A stretch of DNA of 62,000 nucleotides from Glandiceps talaboti (GCF_964340395.1 NC_135557.1:6891216-6953215), one strand, 5' to 3'. Positions 34,019 to 44,682 are shown, counted from the first letter of the stretch. A program made the numbers and translations. Notes: a model not told the origin generated them from the letters alone.

Positions 34019-34185
34019 TGTTAGTATATATGAGTTAATGTATGAAGTCACAGTCATAGGTCAAAGGTCATGTATAATGTTGTTGATGACGTCAGGTCAC
34101 CTTGTAATAAAGATGGCGTACTTTGTGTAAGTCTGATGTGTCGTCTCAGTGATAGTTATAGCATTTAGTAACTATAGACTGATCA
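34019..34185 (+). repeat. 5' LTR of Gypsy element with DR1 and CRE motifs
   Basis: A very short LTR (TGTTAG to TGATCA). It contains AGGTCA-A-AGGTCA (34058-34070), a perfect DR1 nuclear-receptor half-site repeat. It also has TGACGTCA (34087-34094), a perfect cAMP-response element, with a further AGGTCA overlapping its end, then AATAAA (34106-34111) as polyadenylation signal. No clear TATA box is positioned before the CRE. Confidence 0.85.
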
Positions 34186-34383
34186 TAGGCCATAACATGG
34201 TGTCAGAAGTAAACTTGGGTCGTCAGCGACTAGTGAGTAGCAGTATTTTGATGCAGTAGAGTCCATAATTGCGAGCGAAACTGATTGTTTCTTCACGGAA
34301 ATTTCCACAACTTCCGACGTCTCAGCACAGACACGTGGTATCAGCTAACCTAGCCGTAAGTACACGCTTCGATTAGAAACATT

Positions 34384-37300
34384 ATGGCTTCATACCAGAT
34401 ACCAGCACCGCAACCCATGAACGTGAAAGGGGATGTTTCCACGAATTGGAACAATTTTAAAGCAGCTTGGGACTACTATATCACTGCCACTGAGTTGAAA
34501 GAAAAATCCAAAGAAGTTCAAGCTGGAGCCCTGTGTAGTGTAATGGGTATGGACTGCGTCAAAGTCATGAAAAGCCTCACTACCTTGTCCGATGATGACA
34601 AGAAAGACCCAGATAAGATTTTGAAAGCACTAAGTGACCATTTTGTGCCTCAAAAGCATCTACTATTTGAAAGGGTTAAATTTGGTTCTGCTAACCAAAC
34701 TGACCACGAAACTATTGACCAATATGTAGTGAGACTGCGCCAACTAGCAGAGTCTTGTGAGTTTGACACTCTGAATAACAGTTTGATACGAGATAGACTA
34801 GTTATGGGCACTCACGATTCAGCCACTAGAGACAGGTTGCTAAGGGAACGCCCAGTCCCTGACCTGAGTAGATGTATTGAAGCACTGAGAGTAAATGAAC
34901 AGACAAGAGTACACAAAGAGCAGATGAAAGAATCTACAGAAATACAAGATACTGTACACGGTGTACATAAGCAGAGTCGTCAAGGCAACACCCGAAGCAA
35001 GGGAAAGCAAGTCAAGAATGACAGATCAGGATACTACAAGAAACAAAACACAAGCAGTGTATGCAAGTATTGTGGTTCAGATCATGCTAGAGATAAAAGC
35101 AGATGTCCTGCCTATGGAAAAAACTGTAACAAGTGTGGCAAACCTAATCACTTTGCAGCTGTATGTCTGGGACATAGAAGAATGTCCAGACAGGGATCTA
35201 AGAAAGTGCATCACACTACAGCCCAAGACAGATATGAGGATGATTCTGAGGATTCTAATGATTCCATTTTTACTGTTCATCGTCTGGGTGCAGTACAACA
35301 TATGGATGTCAAGTCAGCATTTATGGTACCTTTAACATTTCACACAGCATATCCATCTACAGTCTCTGTACAGCTTGACTCTGGAGCGACATGTAGTGCC
35401 ATGTCATACACAGATCTACAGAACATTTTGCAAATAGGTCGTGTGAAATTGGATCCGCCGAAAGGCAAAATCAAGCTGTATGATGGTAGAGTGATTACTC
35501 CATTGGGTACATACACGTTGACTGTTAGTCATAGCAACGGTTGTAAACATCGCACAACATTTGACATTCTAAGGCAAGCACCATGGCCCATTATAGATGG
35601 CAACACTTGCATTAGGAATGGATGGTTGTCACTTCAGCTTACCAAGTCAGTGAATATGATACAAGGAGAGGAATACAAGCCTGTATCATTTGAGCATATT
35701 ATGCGTGAATATAAAGATATATTCACAGGACTTGGATGTTTACCTGGTGAATATCATATCCAGGTAGATCCTACTGTTCAGCCAGTTCAGCATGCTCCAC
35801 GTCGAGTACCAGTGCCTTTGAAGGAGAAACTAAAGACTAGAATTGATGAAATGGAGAAACAAGGCATCATAGCCAAGGTAACAGAACCAACTGACTGGAT
35901 CAGCAGCCTTGTAGCAGTACAGAAACCAAATAAGCTAAGAGTATGTTTGGATCCAAGAGACTTGAATAGAGCGATCAAGAGACCAAAATACCAGTTGCCT
36001 ACAGTGGACGAACTGTTGCCCAAACTGGCAAATGCCAAGGTATTTACAGTATTGGATGCCAAAGATGGTTTCTTCCAGATAAAGTTAGATGAAGAGAGCT
36101 CTCACCTGACTACATTTTGGACGCCGTATGGTCGTTATCGTTACCTAAGAATGCCACAAGGCATCAGCAGTGCTCCTGAGGAGTACCAGCGTCGTCAAAA
36201 TGAGGTATTATCTGGATTAAATGGCGTAGAAGCCATAGTCGATGACATTCTGTGCTACGGTTGTGGAAACACAATGGAAGAAGCAGTCAGAGATCATGAC
36301 AAAAATCTGATGAAACTTCTAGACCGAGCACGCAAGACTAATCTAAAGCTGAATAAGAAGAAGTTCAGACTCAGGAAAAAGGAAGTCTCCTTTATGGGTC
36401 AGCTGTTCACCAGTGAAGGATTGAAGCCAGATCCTATGAAGGTGTCTGCAATTACCAATATGCCACCACCAAGCGATAAGAAGGCAGTACAGCGCCTGCT
36501 TGGATGTATCAACTACTTATCTAGGTTCATGCCCAAACTCTCTGAAGTTTGTGAACCTCTGCGTAAGATAATGGAGAAGAATATAGAGTTCGTATGGGAA
36601 AGCCAGCAAGCAGAAGCTTTTGCCACCATACAACAGCTTATCAGCACAGCACCACTACTCAAGTACTACGACGTACAAAGTGAAGTTACGATTCAGTGTG
36701 ACGCCTCAGAGTCGGGACTAGGTGCTACATTACTACAGTGTGGACAGCCAGTAGCATTCGCATCTCGATCACTCTCAGCAACAGAACGCAGATACGCGCA
36801 GATAGAAAAGGAATGTTTGGCTATAGTATTCGCATGCTGTAGGTTTGACCAGTATTTGCATGGTAGAGAATCTATATCAGTTGAATCAGACCACAAACCC
36901 TTGGTCCCGATTTTCACCAAACCAATACACTCTTCGCCTAAACGGCTTCAGAGAATGCTGCTTCGATTGCAGAAATACAACCTACATGTTGAGTACTTAC
37001 CAGGATCTAAGATGTTCATTGCAGACATGTTGAGCAGAGCTTACGAGCCCAGTACATATGCAGACATCAAGGAGGAAAGCACACCAGATTACCAGATATT
37101 CCAGCTTTCTAGAGAGAAGCAATTGTTTCAGGAAATCGCTGAGATCAATCAGGTAGAATATATGCGTTTATCTGAAGGCACACACCAGCAAGTAAAGTCG
37201 TGCACCAATGCAGATGCACAATTGCAAACTTTAATGAGTACAGTTATGATAGGATGGCCAGACTCGAGAGATAGCGTTCCAGTTTGCATCCTAGAGTATT

Positions 37301-38574
37301 GGAATTTCAGAGATGAACTCACTGTACAAGATGGTGTTTTGTACAAGGGGATGAAGGTAATTATTCCAGTTAGTATGCGATCACAGATGATTGCGAGAGC
37401 GCATTCTAGCCACTTAGGCCCGGATGCTTGTGTGAGGAGAGCTCGTGACGTTCTTTTTTGGCCAGGTATGGTAGCAGAAATTAGGGACAAAGTACAGTCA
37501 TGTGGAATTTGTAATGACTTCCTAGCCAAACAACAAAAGGAACCATTAATGACACATAAAATTCCCAGCACACCATGGTCGAAGGTCGGTCAAGATCTCT
37601 TCACATTATATGGAGAAAATTATCTAGTCACCGTTGACTACTACAGTGATTATTTTGAGTTAGACTTACTTAATGACACTTTGTCTACTACTATAATCAA
37701 TACTACCAAGATTCATTTCGCAAGACATGGAATAGCGGATATGGTGACAGACAATGGTCCGCAATACATCAGCGATGAATTTTCCACTTTTTCTAGCGAA
37801 TGGGAGTTTAAACACACAACTACTTCACCATATCACAGCCAAAGTAATGGCAAGGTAGAGTCAGCAGTGAAGATTGCTAAGAAGCTTGTTAAGAAAGCTA
37901 AACGTGATAGTAAGTGCATACAATTAGCCTTGCTTGAATGGAGAAATACACCTGATATATATGGTTCAAGTCCAGTTCAAAAACTGATGTCCAGAAGGAC
38001 AAGAACCACTATACCAACATCTGAACCATTACTAAAACCACAAATTGTTGATGGTGTTTATGACAACATCATAACCAAACGTCAGAAAGCCAAAGCAGCA
38101 TATGACAAACATGCTAAGCCACTTCCAGCATTGGAAATAGGGGATTCGGTGAGATTACAGCCGATAAGACATAGAGAACCATGGGAGAAAGGAATGTGTG
38201 TAGCAAAGGTTGGCACGCGTTCATACTTGATAGAGTCAGAACAAGGTAAACTGTATCGAAGAAATAGGAAATTTCTACGACCAGATCATAGTGATGTCAA
38301 ACCACATACAACACAAATAACACCCAGTAAGTTTGAGAAAACAACAATATCTCATCCTGTAAAGTCAGAAATTGAAAACACTGTGAAACAGTCTTCCACA
38401 ACAGCGCCCTCATCTGGACAAAAGGATATGTCAACCAGCATCACAACAGCTAAATGTAAAGACAATATCATTGACTCAAAGCCATTGGTTTCAACACCAG
38501 TAACCAAAGCAGTAACCACAAGGTGTGGGAGGCAAAGCATTGCACCACACAAGTATAAAGACTTTATTGTCTAA
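34384..38574 (+). CDS. gag-pol: Gypsy gag-pol polyprotein, intact 1396 residues
   Basis: A single frame starting at ATG 34384. Domains: gag (about 20-180), two Cys/His motifs (C227-C241 region and a CX2CX4HX4C knuckle at 248-261), retropepsin-like protease with LDSGATCS (DSG near 332), reverse transcriptase with VLDAKDGFFQI and IVDD (Asp 620-621), RNase H with QCDASESG (near 773), H2C2 zinc-binding part of integrase (HSSHLGPDACVRRAR, CGIC), and integrase core with TDNGPQY and a Glu in SNGKVESAV. Gag and pol are fused without frameshift. No stop or frameshift was seen, so the copy could be active. The K02A2.6/Mag-like lineage is inferred from the overall pattern. Confidence 0.95.
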   Translation: MASYQIPAPQPMNVKGDVSTNWNNFKAAWDYYITATELKEKSKEVQAGALCSVMGMDCVKVMKSLTTLSDDDKKDPDKILKALSDHFVPQKHLLFERVKFGSANQTDHETIDQYVVRLRQLAESCEFDTLNNSLIRDRLVMGTHDSATRDRLLRERPVPDLSRCIEALRVNEQTRVHKEQMKESTEIQDTVHGVHKQSRQGNTRSKGKQVKNDRSGYYKKQNTSSVCKYCGSDHARDKSRCPAYGKNCNKCGKPNHFAAVCLGHRRMSRQGSKKVHHTTAQDRYEDDSEDSNDSIFTVHRLGAVQHMDVKSAFMVPLTFHTAYPSTVSVQLDSGATCSAMSYTDLQNILQIGRVKLDPPKGKIKLYDGRVITPLGTYTLTVSHSNGCKHRTTFDILRQAPWPIIDGNTCIRNGWLSLQLTKSVNMIQGEEYKPVSFEHIMREYKDIFTGLGCLPGEYHIQVDPTVQPVQHAPRRVPVPLKEKLKTRIDEMEKQGIIAKVTEPTDWISSLVAVQKPNKLRVCLDPRDLNRAIKRPKYQLPTVDELLPKLANAKVFTVLDAKDGFFQIKLDEESSHLTTFWTPYGRYRYLRMPQGISSAPEEYQRRQNEVLSGLNGVEAIVDDILCYGCGNTMEEAVRDHDKNLMKLLDRARKTNLKLNKKKFRLRKKEVSFMGQLFTSEGLKPDPMKVSAITNMPPPSDKKAVQRLLGCINYLSRFMPKLSEVCEPLRKIMEKNIEFVWESQQAEAFATIQQLISTAPLLKYYDVQSEVTIQCDASESGLGATLLQCGQPVAFASRSLSATERRYAQIEKECLAIVFACCRFDQYLHGRESISVESDHKPLVPIFTKPIHSSPKRLQRMLLRLQKYNLHVEYLPGSKMFIADMLSRAYEPSTYADIKEESTPDYQIFQLSREKQLFQEIAEINQVEYMRLSEGTHQQVKSCTNADAQLQTLMSTVMIGWPDSRDSVPVCILEYWNFRDELTVQDGVLYKGMKVIIPVSMRSQMIARAHSSHLGPDACVRRARDVLFWPGMVAEIRDKVQSCGICNDFLAKQQKEPLMTHKIPSTPWSKVGQDLFTLYGENYLVTVDYYSDYFELDLLNDTLSTTIINTTKIHFARHGIADMVTDNGPQYISDEFSTFSSEWEFKHTTTSPYHSQSNGKVESAVKIAKKLVKKAKRDSKCIQLALLEWRNTPDIYGSSPVQKLMSRRTRTTIPTSEPLLKPQIVDGVYDNIITKRQKAKAAYDKHAKPLPALEIGDSVRLQPIRHREPWEKGMCVAKVGTRSYLIESEQGKLYRRNRKFLRPDHSDVKPHTTQITPSKFEKTTISHPVKSEIENTVKQSSTTAPSSGQKDMSTSITTAKCKDNIIDSKPLVSTPVTKAVTTRCGRQSIAPHKYKDFIV

Positions 38575-38909
38575 ATTGAAGTTTAAACTTAGTTATAGTT
38601 TGTGTTTAACTATATAAATGTACAGTTATGCATGCAACTGTCAATTGCAAGTACGGACCATATAAAGATATAAAGACTCGGAGAACAATGAACAATTATT
38701 GACAGTACAGTATTGATTTCATATCATATGCTTTGATGAACACGTTACAGTATAGTCTACTGACTCGCCTGAGATTTGATATTATTGCCAAAGACAATGC
38801 AATAACCGTTACTCTGATTTGACATAATTGCCAAAGACAATGCAATAACAAAACACTGTATAATGTCAAAGTCAGATGTTTACAAATACAAATCTTGGAA
38901 AAAGGGAGA
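38575..38909 (+). other. Gypsy 3' untranslated region and polypurine tract
   Basis: About 335 bp between the gag-pol stop and the 3' LTR. It contains a direct repeat (TTGCCAAAGACAATGCAATAA at about 38786 and 38829) and ends in the purine tract at 38899-38909. There is no envelope gene. Confidence 0.75.
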
Positions 38910-39076
38910 TGTTAGTATATATGAGTTAATGTATGAAGTCACAGTCATAGGTCAAAGGTCATGTATAATGTTGTTGATGACGTCAGGTCACCTTGTAATA
39001 AAGATGGCGTACTTTGTGTAAGTCTGATGTGTCGTCTCAGTGATAGTTATAGCATTTAGTAACTATAGACTGATCA
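38910..39076 (+). repeat. 3' LTR of Gypsy element
   Basis: 167 bp, identical to the 5' LTR. The DR1 motif lies at 38949-38961, the CRE at 38978-38985 and AATAAA at 38997-39002. Satellite resumes at 39077. Confidence 0.93.
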
Positions 39077-40590
39077 CATAGAAGGGCAGTGTCGTGACAT
39101 AGTAGGGCGGTGTCGTGACATAGAAGGGCGGTGTCATGACATAGAAGGGCGGTGTCATGACATAGAAGGGCAGTGTCATGAAATAGAAGGGCAGTGTCAT
39201 GACATAGAAGGGCAGTGTCGTGACATATAAGGGTGGTGTTGTGACATAGAAGGGTGGTGTTGTGACATAGAAGGACAGTGTTGTGACATAGAAGGGCGGT
39301 GTCATGACATAGAAGGGCAGTGCATAGAAGGGCGGTGTCCTGACATAGAAGGGCGGTGTCGTGACATAGAAGGGTGGTGTCGTGAAATAGAAGGGTGGTG
39401 TCGTGACACAGAAGGGCAGTGTCATGACATAGAAGGGCAGTGTCGTGACATAGAAGGGTGGTGTTGTGACAAAGAAGGGCGTTGTCATGAAAAAGAAGGG
39501 CAGTGTTGTGACATAGAAGGGAGGTGTCATGACATAGAAGGGCAGTGTTGTGACATAGAAGGGCAGTGTCGTGACATAGAAGGGCGGTGTTGTGACATAA
39601 AAGGGTGGTGTCATGACAGAAGGGCAGTGTCATGACAGAGAAGGGAGGTGTCATGACATAGAAGGGCAGTGTCGTGACATAGAAGGACAGTGTCATGACA
39701 TAGAAGGACAGTGTCATAACATAGAAGGGCAGTGTCGTGACATAGAAGGGAGGTGTCATGACATAGAAGGGCGGTGTCGTGACATAGAAGGACAGTGTCA
39801 TGACATAGAAGGGCAAGCTCGTGACATAGTAGGGCGGTGTCGTGACATAGAAGGACAGTGTCATGACATAGAAGGGCAGTGTCGTGACATAGAAGGACGG
39901 TGTCATGACATAGCAGGACAGTGTTGTAACATAGAAGGGCAGTGTCGTGACATAGAAGGGCAGTGTCGTGACATAGAAGGACAGTGTCATGACATAGAAG
40001 GACAGTGTCATAACATAGAAGGGAGGTGTCATGACATAGAAGGGCGGTGTCGTGACATAGAAGGACAGTGTCATGACATAGAAGGGCAGTGTCGTGACAT
40101 AGTAGGGCGGTGTCATGACATAGAAGGGCGGTGTCATGACATAGAAGGGCAGTGTCATGAAATAGAAGGGCAGTGTCATGACATAGAAGGGCAGTGTCGT
40201 GACATAGTAGGGCGGTGTCATGACATAGAAGGGCGGTGTCATGACATAGAAGGGCAGTGTCATGAAATAGAAGGGCAGTGTCATGACATAGAAGGGCAGT
40301 GTCGTGACATAGTAGGGCGGTGTCGTGACATAGAAGGGCGGTGTCATGACATAGAAGGGCGGTGTCATGACATAGAAGGGCAGTGTCATGAAATAGAAGG
40401 GCAGTGTCATGACATAGAAGGGCAGTGTCGTGACATATAAGGGTGGTGTTGTGACATAGAAGGGTGGTGTTGTGACATAGAAGGACAGTGTTGTGACATA
40501 GAAGGGCGGTGTCATGACATAGAAGGGCAGTGCATAGACATAGAAGGGCGGTGTCGTGACATAGAAGGGTGTTGTCGTGACATAGAGCGA
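39077..40590. repeat. 21-bp satellite, right block (about 72 units)
   Basis: Same unit as the main block. Positions 39613-40260 are a near copy of 33346-34000 on the other side of the Gypsy element, so the element inserted into a higher-order duplicated part of the array. The array ends near 40590, about 140 bp from the 3' end of the SAM/GT exon at 40731. Confidence 0.95.
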
Positions 40591-40730
40591 CCAGTGTATA
40601 TATTCAATATTTTTTGTTCTAAGTGGCTCATGCATGATATAATATAAAGTATACCCATACCATTTCTGGTCATATATTAGTCTGACTTTACATATTTATA
40701 TAGGCTAGCTAATTTAAAATATCTACATAC

Positions 40731-40819
40731 ATCTGAATAAGGCAGTAATTCTTCATCACTCTCTTCCTCTATGATGTCATTAATCCATTCTGTCATATCT
40801 TTCTTGGGCCTACCATCAC
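40731..40819 (-). CDS. SAM/GT gene exon 3
   Basis: Acceptor TTTCTCTAG (AG at 40820-40821) opens the exon in phase 1, matching exon 2. It encodes an acidic helix, KKDMTEWINDIIEEESDEEL. It can end at a donor GAT|GTATGT (GT at 40729-40730) in phase 0. If unspliced, the frame runs on to TAA at 40677-40679, giving a 737-residue protein. No AATAAA follows that stop before the satellite, and the first exon of the SUMO-motif block starts in phase 0, so splicing onwards is plausible. Confidence 0.65.
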
Positions 40820-41360
40820 CTAGAGAAACAAATATTGTAAAGATAGTAAATAGACTTTGTATAAGACAATCTTAGTTGTAGTCTGTATTTGAATGTGGTG
40901 TCGTATGTTATTGTACCTAAACCAGGATTAATCATGATGACATTGTTCACCTTATCAGTGTTGCTCAAGATATATCAATAATTAATGTCTCAATCTATAC
41001 TCAACATTAGATTTACAAAATCTGTTTTTCATGTATTAAAATGAATAGGTTTTCTAAACAGTCTGTTGTAGGGTTTACCTTGTCAATATACATTACCAGG
41101 GTTGCATAGACAGCTCTGGCTCAAATGAAATACTAGATTTAGTAAAAAAAAAAGAAAAAAAAAAGAAACTGTTGAAGATAACAATTTCCCATAGCTCATG
41201 GCTACCTGCAAATGCATTGGTATGGATCGGACTCGACATAACTGTAGCATGCATTGTCATATTGTTAGGAAAAGCCTTAGTTTTTATCTTTTTTAGACTA
41301 TGATGAAGGTTGCTTGAAATAGAATCATTAGGAATTAGTTAATATACATTTATAACTTAC

Positions 41361-41822
41361 GTTTGATAAAGAAATCTTCAATTTCTTTAAATTTGTCCAG
41401 GTCATAGATAGCCTCTAGTTTTAGTGGCATGTTGACTTTGGCAGCCTCTTGTCTCATTTCAGCAGTTATCAACAGTGATTCTAGTGATTTAGCAAAGATG
41501 CCAGAGTTACAGTTTGCCTCAAATCTATAGAGATTAGAGATATACGGAAAGTGAAGTGTTAGTCCCAGTGATCCCTCTCCAATATCAGATACATCTGTAT
41601 CCTCTCCACTGTTGTCTTGGCATGTCCTTTTCACTCTCTCACACCCTTCTTCATCTGCCATCACTTCTGTGACCTGCCTTTTCAGTAGATTTTCACACTT
41701 GTCGAATTGATTTTGCTTTTCCCCATGTTCCCTTTCCTCTTCACTTCCTTGCTCTAGTTCTTTCTCTTTTGGCACTGCTGCTTGCAATCTGACACTAGTT
41801 TGGAGACCATTGGGAGCTGGTG
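41361..41822 (-). CDS. SAM/GT gene exon 2
   Basis: A 462-bp exon, acceptor TTTATCATAG, donor AAAC|GTAAGT, phase 1-1. It opens with a Pro/Gln linker (APAPNGLQTSVRLQ) and a Lys/Glu-rich stretch. It then encodes a compact region with FPYISNLYRFEANCNSGIFA and a helical end (DLDKFKEIEDFFIK). The second half looks like a small conserved domain, but I do not recognise it. Confidence 0.75.
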
Positions 41823-42203
41823 CTATGATAAATAAATATTTATGCTGATTTTCAGTAAACATAACCAGTAATTAAGATAATTATAATTCAACCAATACTA
41901 CTCAAAATATTACTATTAGGAAATTTATTTCAATACAATTCCGTTTTCTATGTAATCAAATAGGAACATATTGTATGTTGTTTGTATGTTGTTGAACTAC
42001 AATACACAAAGACAGAATAGTTATAATGGACCTTCTAAAACACAAACTTTGATTATTATTATTTAGGTAAACAATTGTTAGTAGAATTAGGAGAAATTGT
42101 GTTCAGTTCATTTGATTCATAAATATACACATGCTTGATTTATGTGTTTTCGTACATGTGCATTGTTTAAAAATGATAACATTCATTGAAAAACATTCTG
42201 TAC

Positions 42204-43812
42204 CTTGTGATGTCTTCATCTTAAGTGTTAAGTCGGTAGCAAATTTATCATACGTATCTTCTATGTCTTTACATTGCAGGAATTCTTCTCTTAGTCGTTT
42301 TGCCTCTTCAAATGACACATCTGTCTTCTTTAATTTGTCATATATTGAGACAGACCACTTTGTAGCACGGTCTTCCAACACACAGGCTTTTTTCAAGCCA
42401 GGGAAATATCGAGTGATAAGTTGACCAATGTGAGACTCTTTTTCAACCGCAATAGGCACTCCAAGTGCAATAGCTTCTAAACCATCAAAACTGTAATCTT
42501 GGTAGCATGGTGCAAGAATACACAGATGACTTTGGCGAAGATGATGAAAGAGTGTTACAGTGTCACACTGAGGGTAAAGTGTGATCTTTACATGGGAGCA
42601 TTTTAGTGTTATTTTCAGATATTTCATGACGTCATCTTGGTTTTCTTCTGACACTCCGGCAATCACCCAATGAGGGACTGGCTCATCATTTTTATTCATC
42701 ATTTTGCCAACCTTCCCGATTGCAACTGCCACTTTATCCAAACTTTTCAGAGCTCTTTGTCCATCAAAATTCCCATAGGTAAACATGACTCGTTTATTCG
42801 TATCTTTATTTGTTGCAACAGTGTCTGAGCAGAATCCCAGCCCTGGCTGTGGTAATATCAGTTTATGGGGTATTGACGATAGTTCCTTTCCTTCATATTT
42901 TGTCCTGTAGGCATTTTCAAAATATCCATATGTAGTTGGACCAATAGAAAACAGTTTATCAGCCTCACTAGACATTTTTAGCAAAGAGTCTTCAAATTTC
43001 TGGCGTTCTGTAATATCTGTTGGAGCTGAAAGGCAGTCTTCCTCTGGATTTTCATGGTTGATCAAAGTAAGCTGTGCTTCTGGAAAACATTTTTTACGTA
43101 TGTCAGCACCAGCAGCCGCGGTTTTTGGATTATATCCAATAACATGCTTGATGTTTTGTAGAGTGGACAGATGGGGATAGTAGGTTTGATGACATTGAAG
43201 CCATTGTAACTTTGGAGGGTCATCTAGATGTTCAAAGAATACACTTTTCTTAGCAAGAAGTAAGGTGACGCCAGTATCTTTAGCATCTTTCATCTGTTCT
43301 TCACTGACACCAACACCAATCACCGTGGAGTAGACATTAACAATTTCAGGGTGACGTGCACAGAAATGTTGTACCAAACGTCTGTGAAATCCTGGTAAGT
43401 GACACTGTTCTTTATTCCAGGACTCAAAGAGGAATAATGCCCCAGGTAAAACCTCTGCATCCCTGGCTGCTGGTTGTAAAGTGGAACCATTTTTTCTTAC
43501 AATTTGCTGACGTTGTTGGACTTGTTCACTCTCAGTTTGTTGTAATGGTGACCGCTGGTTTCTCAACTCAGCAATAGCCACCTCTAATACTTTCTGTTGG
43601 CCAAGTGGGATTTCTAGCTTTTCGAAATCCTGACTGGTGAGGGTAGCCAGAATGTCTAGAGTATTGCATTGATTCAATATCAGACATTCTATGGTTGATG
43701 GTGAAATATTGTTCTGGCTGTTCAACCATTCTAGGAATTGTTCATTCTTTTCCTCCATCTCTTTTTCCTTCACGGTCATCATTGCTGACATGCCTTCTTT
43801 ATGCTCAGCCAT
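42204..43812 (-). CDS. SAM-like plus GT-B glycosyltransferase-like protein, first coding exon
   Basis: A 1609-bp exon starting at ATG 43812, preceded by an in-exon leader and acceptor TATACAG (exon start 43826), ending CAAG|GTACAG in phase 1. Residues about 23-86 resemble a SAM domain (FLEWL, then LTSQDFEKLEIPLGQQKVL). Residues about 125-330 and 344-500 resemble the two halves of a GT-B fold: FTYGNFDGQRAL at 344, PHWVIAGV, and DYSFDGLEAIALGVPIAVEK at about 439-458, which aligns with the donor-binding E-x7-E region of GT4/GT1 enzymes. The first Glu of that motif seems replaced by Asp/Phe, so activity is doubtful. SAM plus GT-like architectures occur in invertebrate gene expansions with possible signalling or immune roles. 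That role is inference. Confidence 0.75.
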
Positions 43813-43826
43813 TATTACTTTGGTTA

Positions 43827-44220
43827 CTGTATAGCATTAAAGTGACATCGTAAATTCTTTCTTAATCAACTAGTGATATGGCGACTCTAGTATATGAAAT
43901 CGTTACCTTTGTATATCACCATTGGTAGTAGAGAAGAGTCTGGTAATTGTGTATTGAAACAATCGGTGTAGACAATATTGGTGACATATTATGAGTAGTC
44001 TAGTGCAGCTGGTTTAGATGACTGGTAATACCCATTAAAAACTATTTGCACTATTTTGACTTGGTTTCATCTGTGTTGGGTTTGGTTGTTGTACACGACT
44101 AACAACGGGTTTCAGCAGGTATCGATTACTAGGATTTTGGTAGGTAGAAAGTCTCAGAACTCTAGATGATAGGCAGATACGGTTCCAAAGAATTTGAGTG
44201 GGTGCTTTGAGGCACGTGCG
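43827..44220. other. Intron in the 5' UTR of the SAM/GT gene
   Basis: Directly upstream of the coding exon, with no repeat or gene. The acceptor at 43827-43828 shows that at least one non-coding first exon lies further right. Confidence 0.5.
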
Positions 44221-44452
44221 TTAGTGTAGAATGTAATTTGTAGTGGTGTGCCTGTGATATGGTCTGGTATAGGTCTGGTATAGGTCTGATATAGGTCTGG
44301 TATAGGTCGGGTATTGTTCTGATATAGGTCTGGTATAGGTCTGGTATATGTCTGGTATTGTTCTGGTATAGGTCTGGTATAGGTCTAGTATAGGTCTGGT
44401 ATTGTTCTGGTATAGGTCTGGTATTGTTCTGATATAGGTCTGGTATAGATGT
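44221..44452. repeat. 11-bp minisatellite (TATAGGTCTGG)n
   Basis: About 20 imperfect units of GGTCTGGTATA with ATTGTTCTG variants, within the 5' intron of the SAM/GT gene. Minus-strand open frames across it are repeat artefacts. Confidence 0.9.
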
Positions 44453-44629
44453 TTTAAATTCTTCTTATCAGTCTTGACAGTCCACAATGGTAATACTTAT
44501 GTGAAGTTAATTACTTTTGCTATAGGATATCACTTCTAACATCACTTCTTCTTTCAAATGTCTTGAACTCGGATCATTGGATTTCTATTAGCTTAAATAT
44601 TGGTGTAAATCAATCAAGACTGCTGTGTG

Positions 44630-44682
44630 TTTGGTTGGTTGGTTGGTTGGTTGGTTGGTTGGTTGGTTGGTTGGTTGGTTGA
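44630..44682. repeat. (TTGG)n microsatellite
   Basis: About 13 TTGG units in tandem; no other feature attached. Confidence 0.95.

Larger units (their letters stand above)
34019..39076 (+). mobile_element. Complete Ty3/Gypsy LTR retrotransposon (5.06 kb), LTRs identical
   Basis: Two 167-bp LTRs (34019-34185 and 38910-39076), identical base for base by eye, enclose a single intact gag-pol frame. A primer-binding-like stretch TGGTGTCAGAAGT begins at 34199, about 13 bases after the 5' LTR. A purine tract AAAAAGGGAGA (38899-38909) precedes the 3' LTR. The element sits in the 21-bp satellite, and the satellite phase continues across it. A perfect target duplication is not visible (left flank GTCATG, right flank CATAGA). 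Intact coding and identical LTRs indicate very recent insertion. Confidence 0.93.

Noticed and set aside
26350-34057. Long open frames (up to 569 codons) of heptad repeats on both strands
   Set aside because: They are translations of the 21-bp satellite in frames that happen to lack stops. They overlap each other on both strands and shift frame at indels, and show no start context, splice structure or domain.
34013-39081. Target duplication CATG / CATA around the Gypsy element
   Set aside because: Only three of four bases match, and the satellite sequence itself offers such matches by chance.
39037-40635. A 532-codon minus-strand frame and a 275-codon plus-strand frame
   Set aside because: Same satellite artefact. 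One even runs into LTR sequence at its end.
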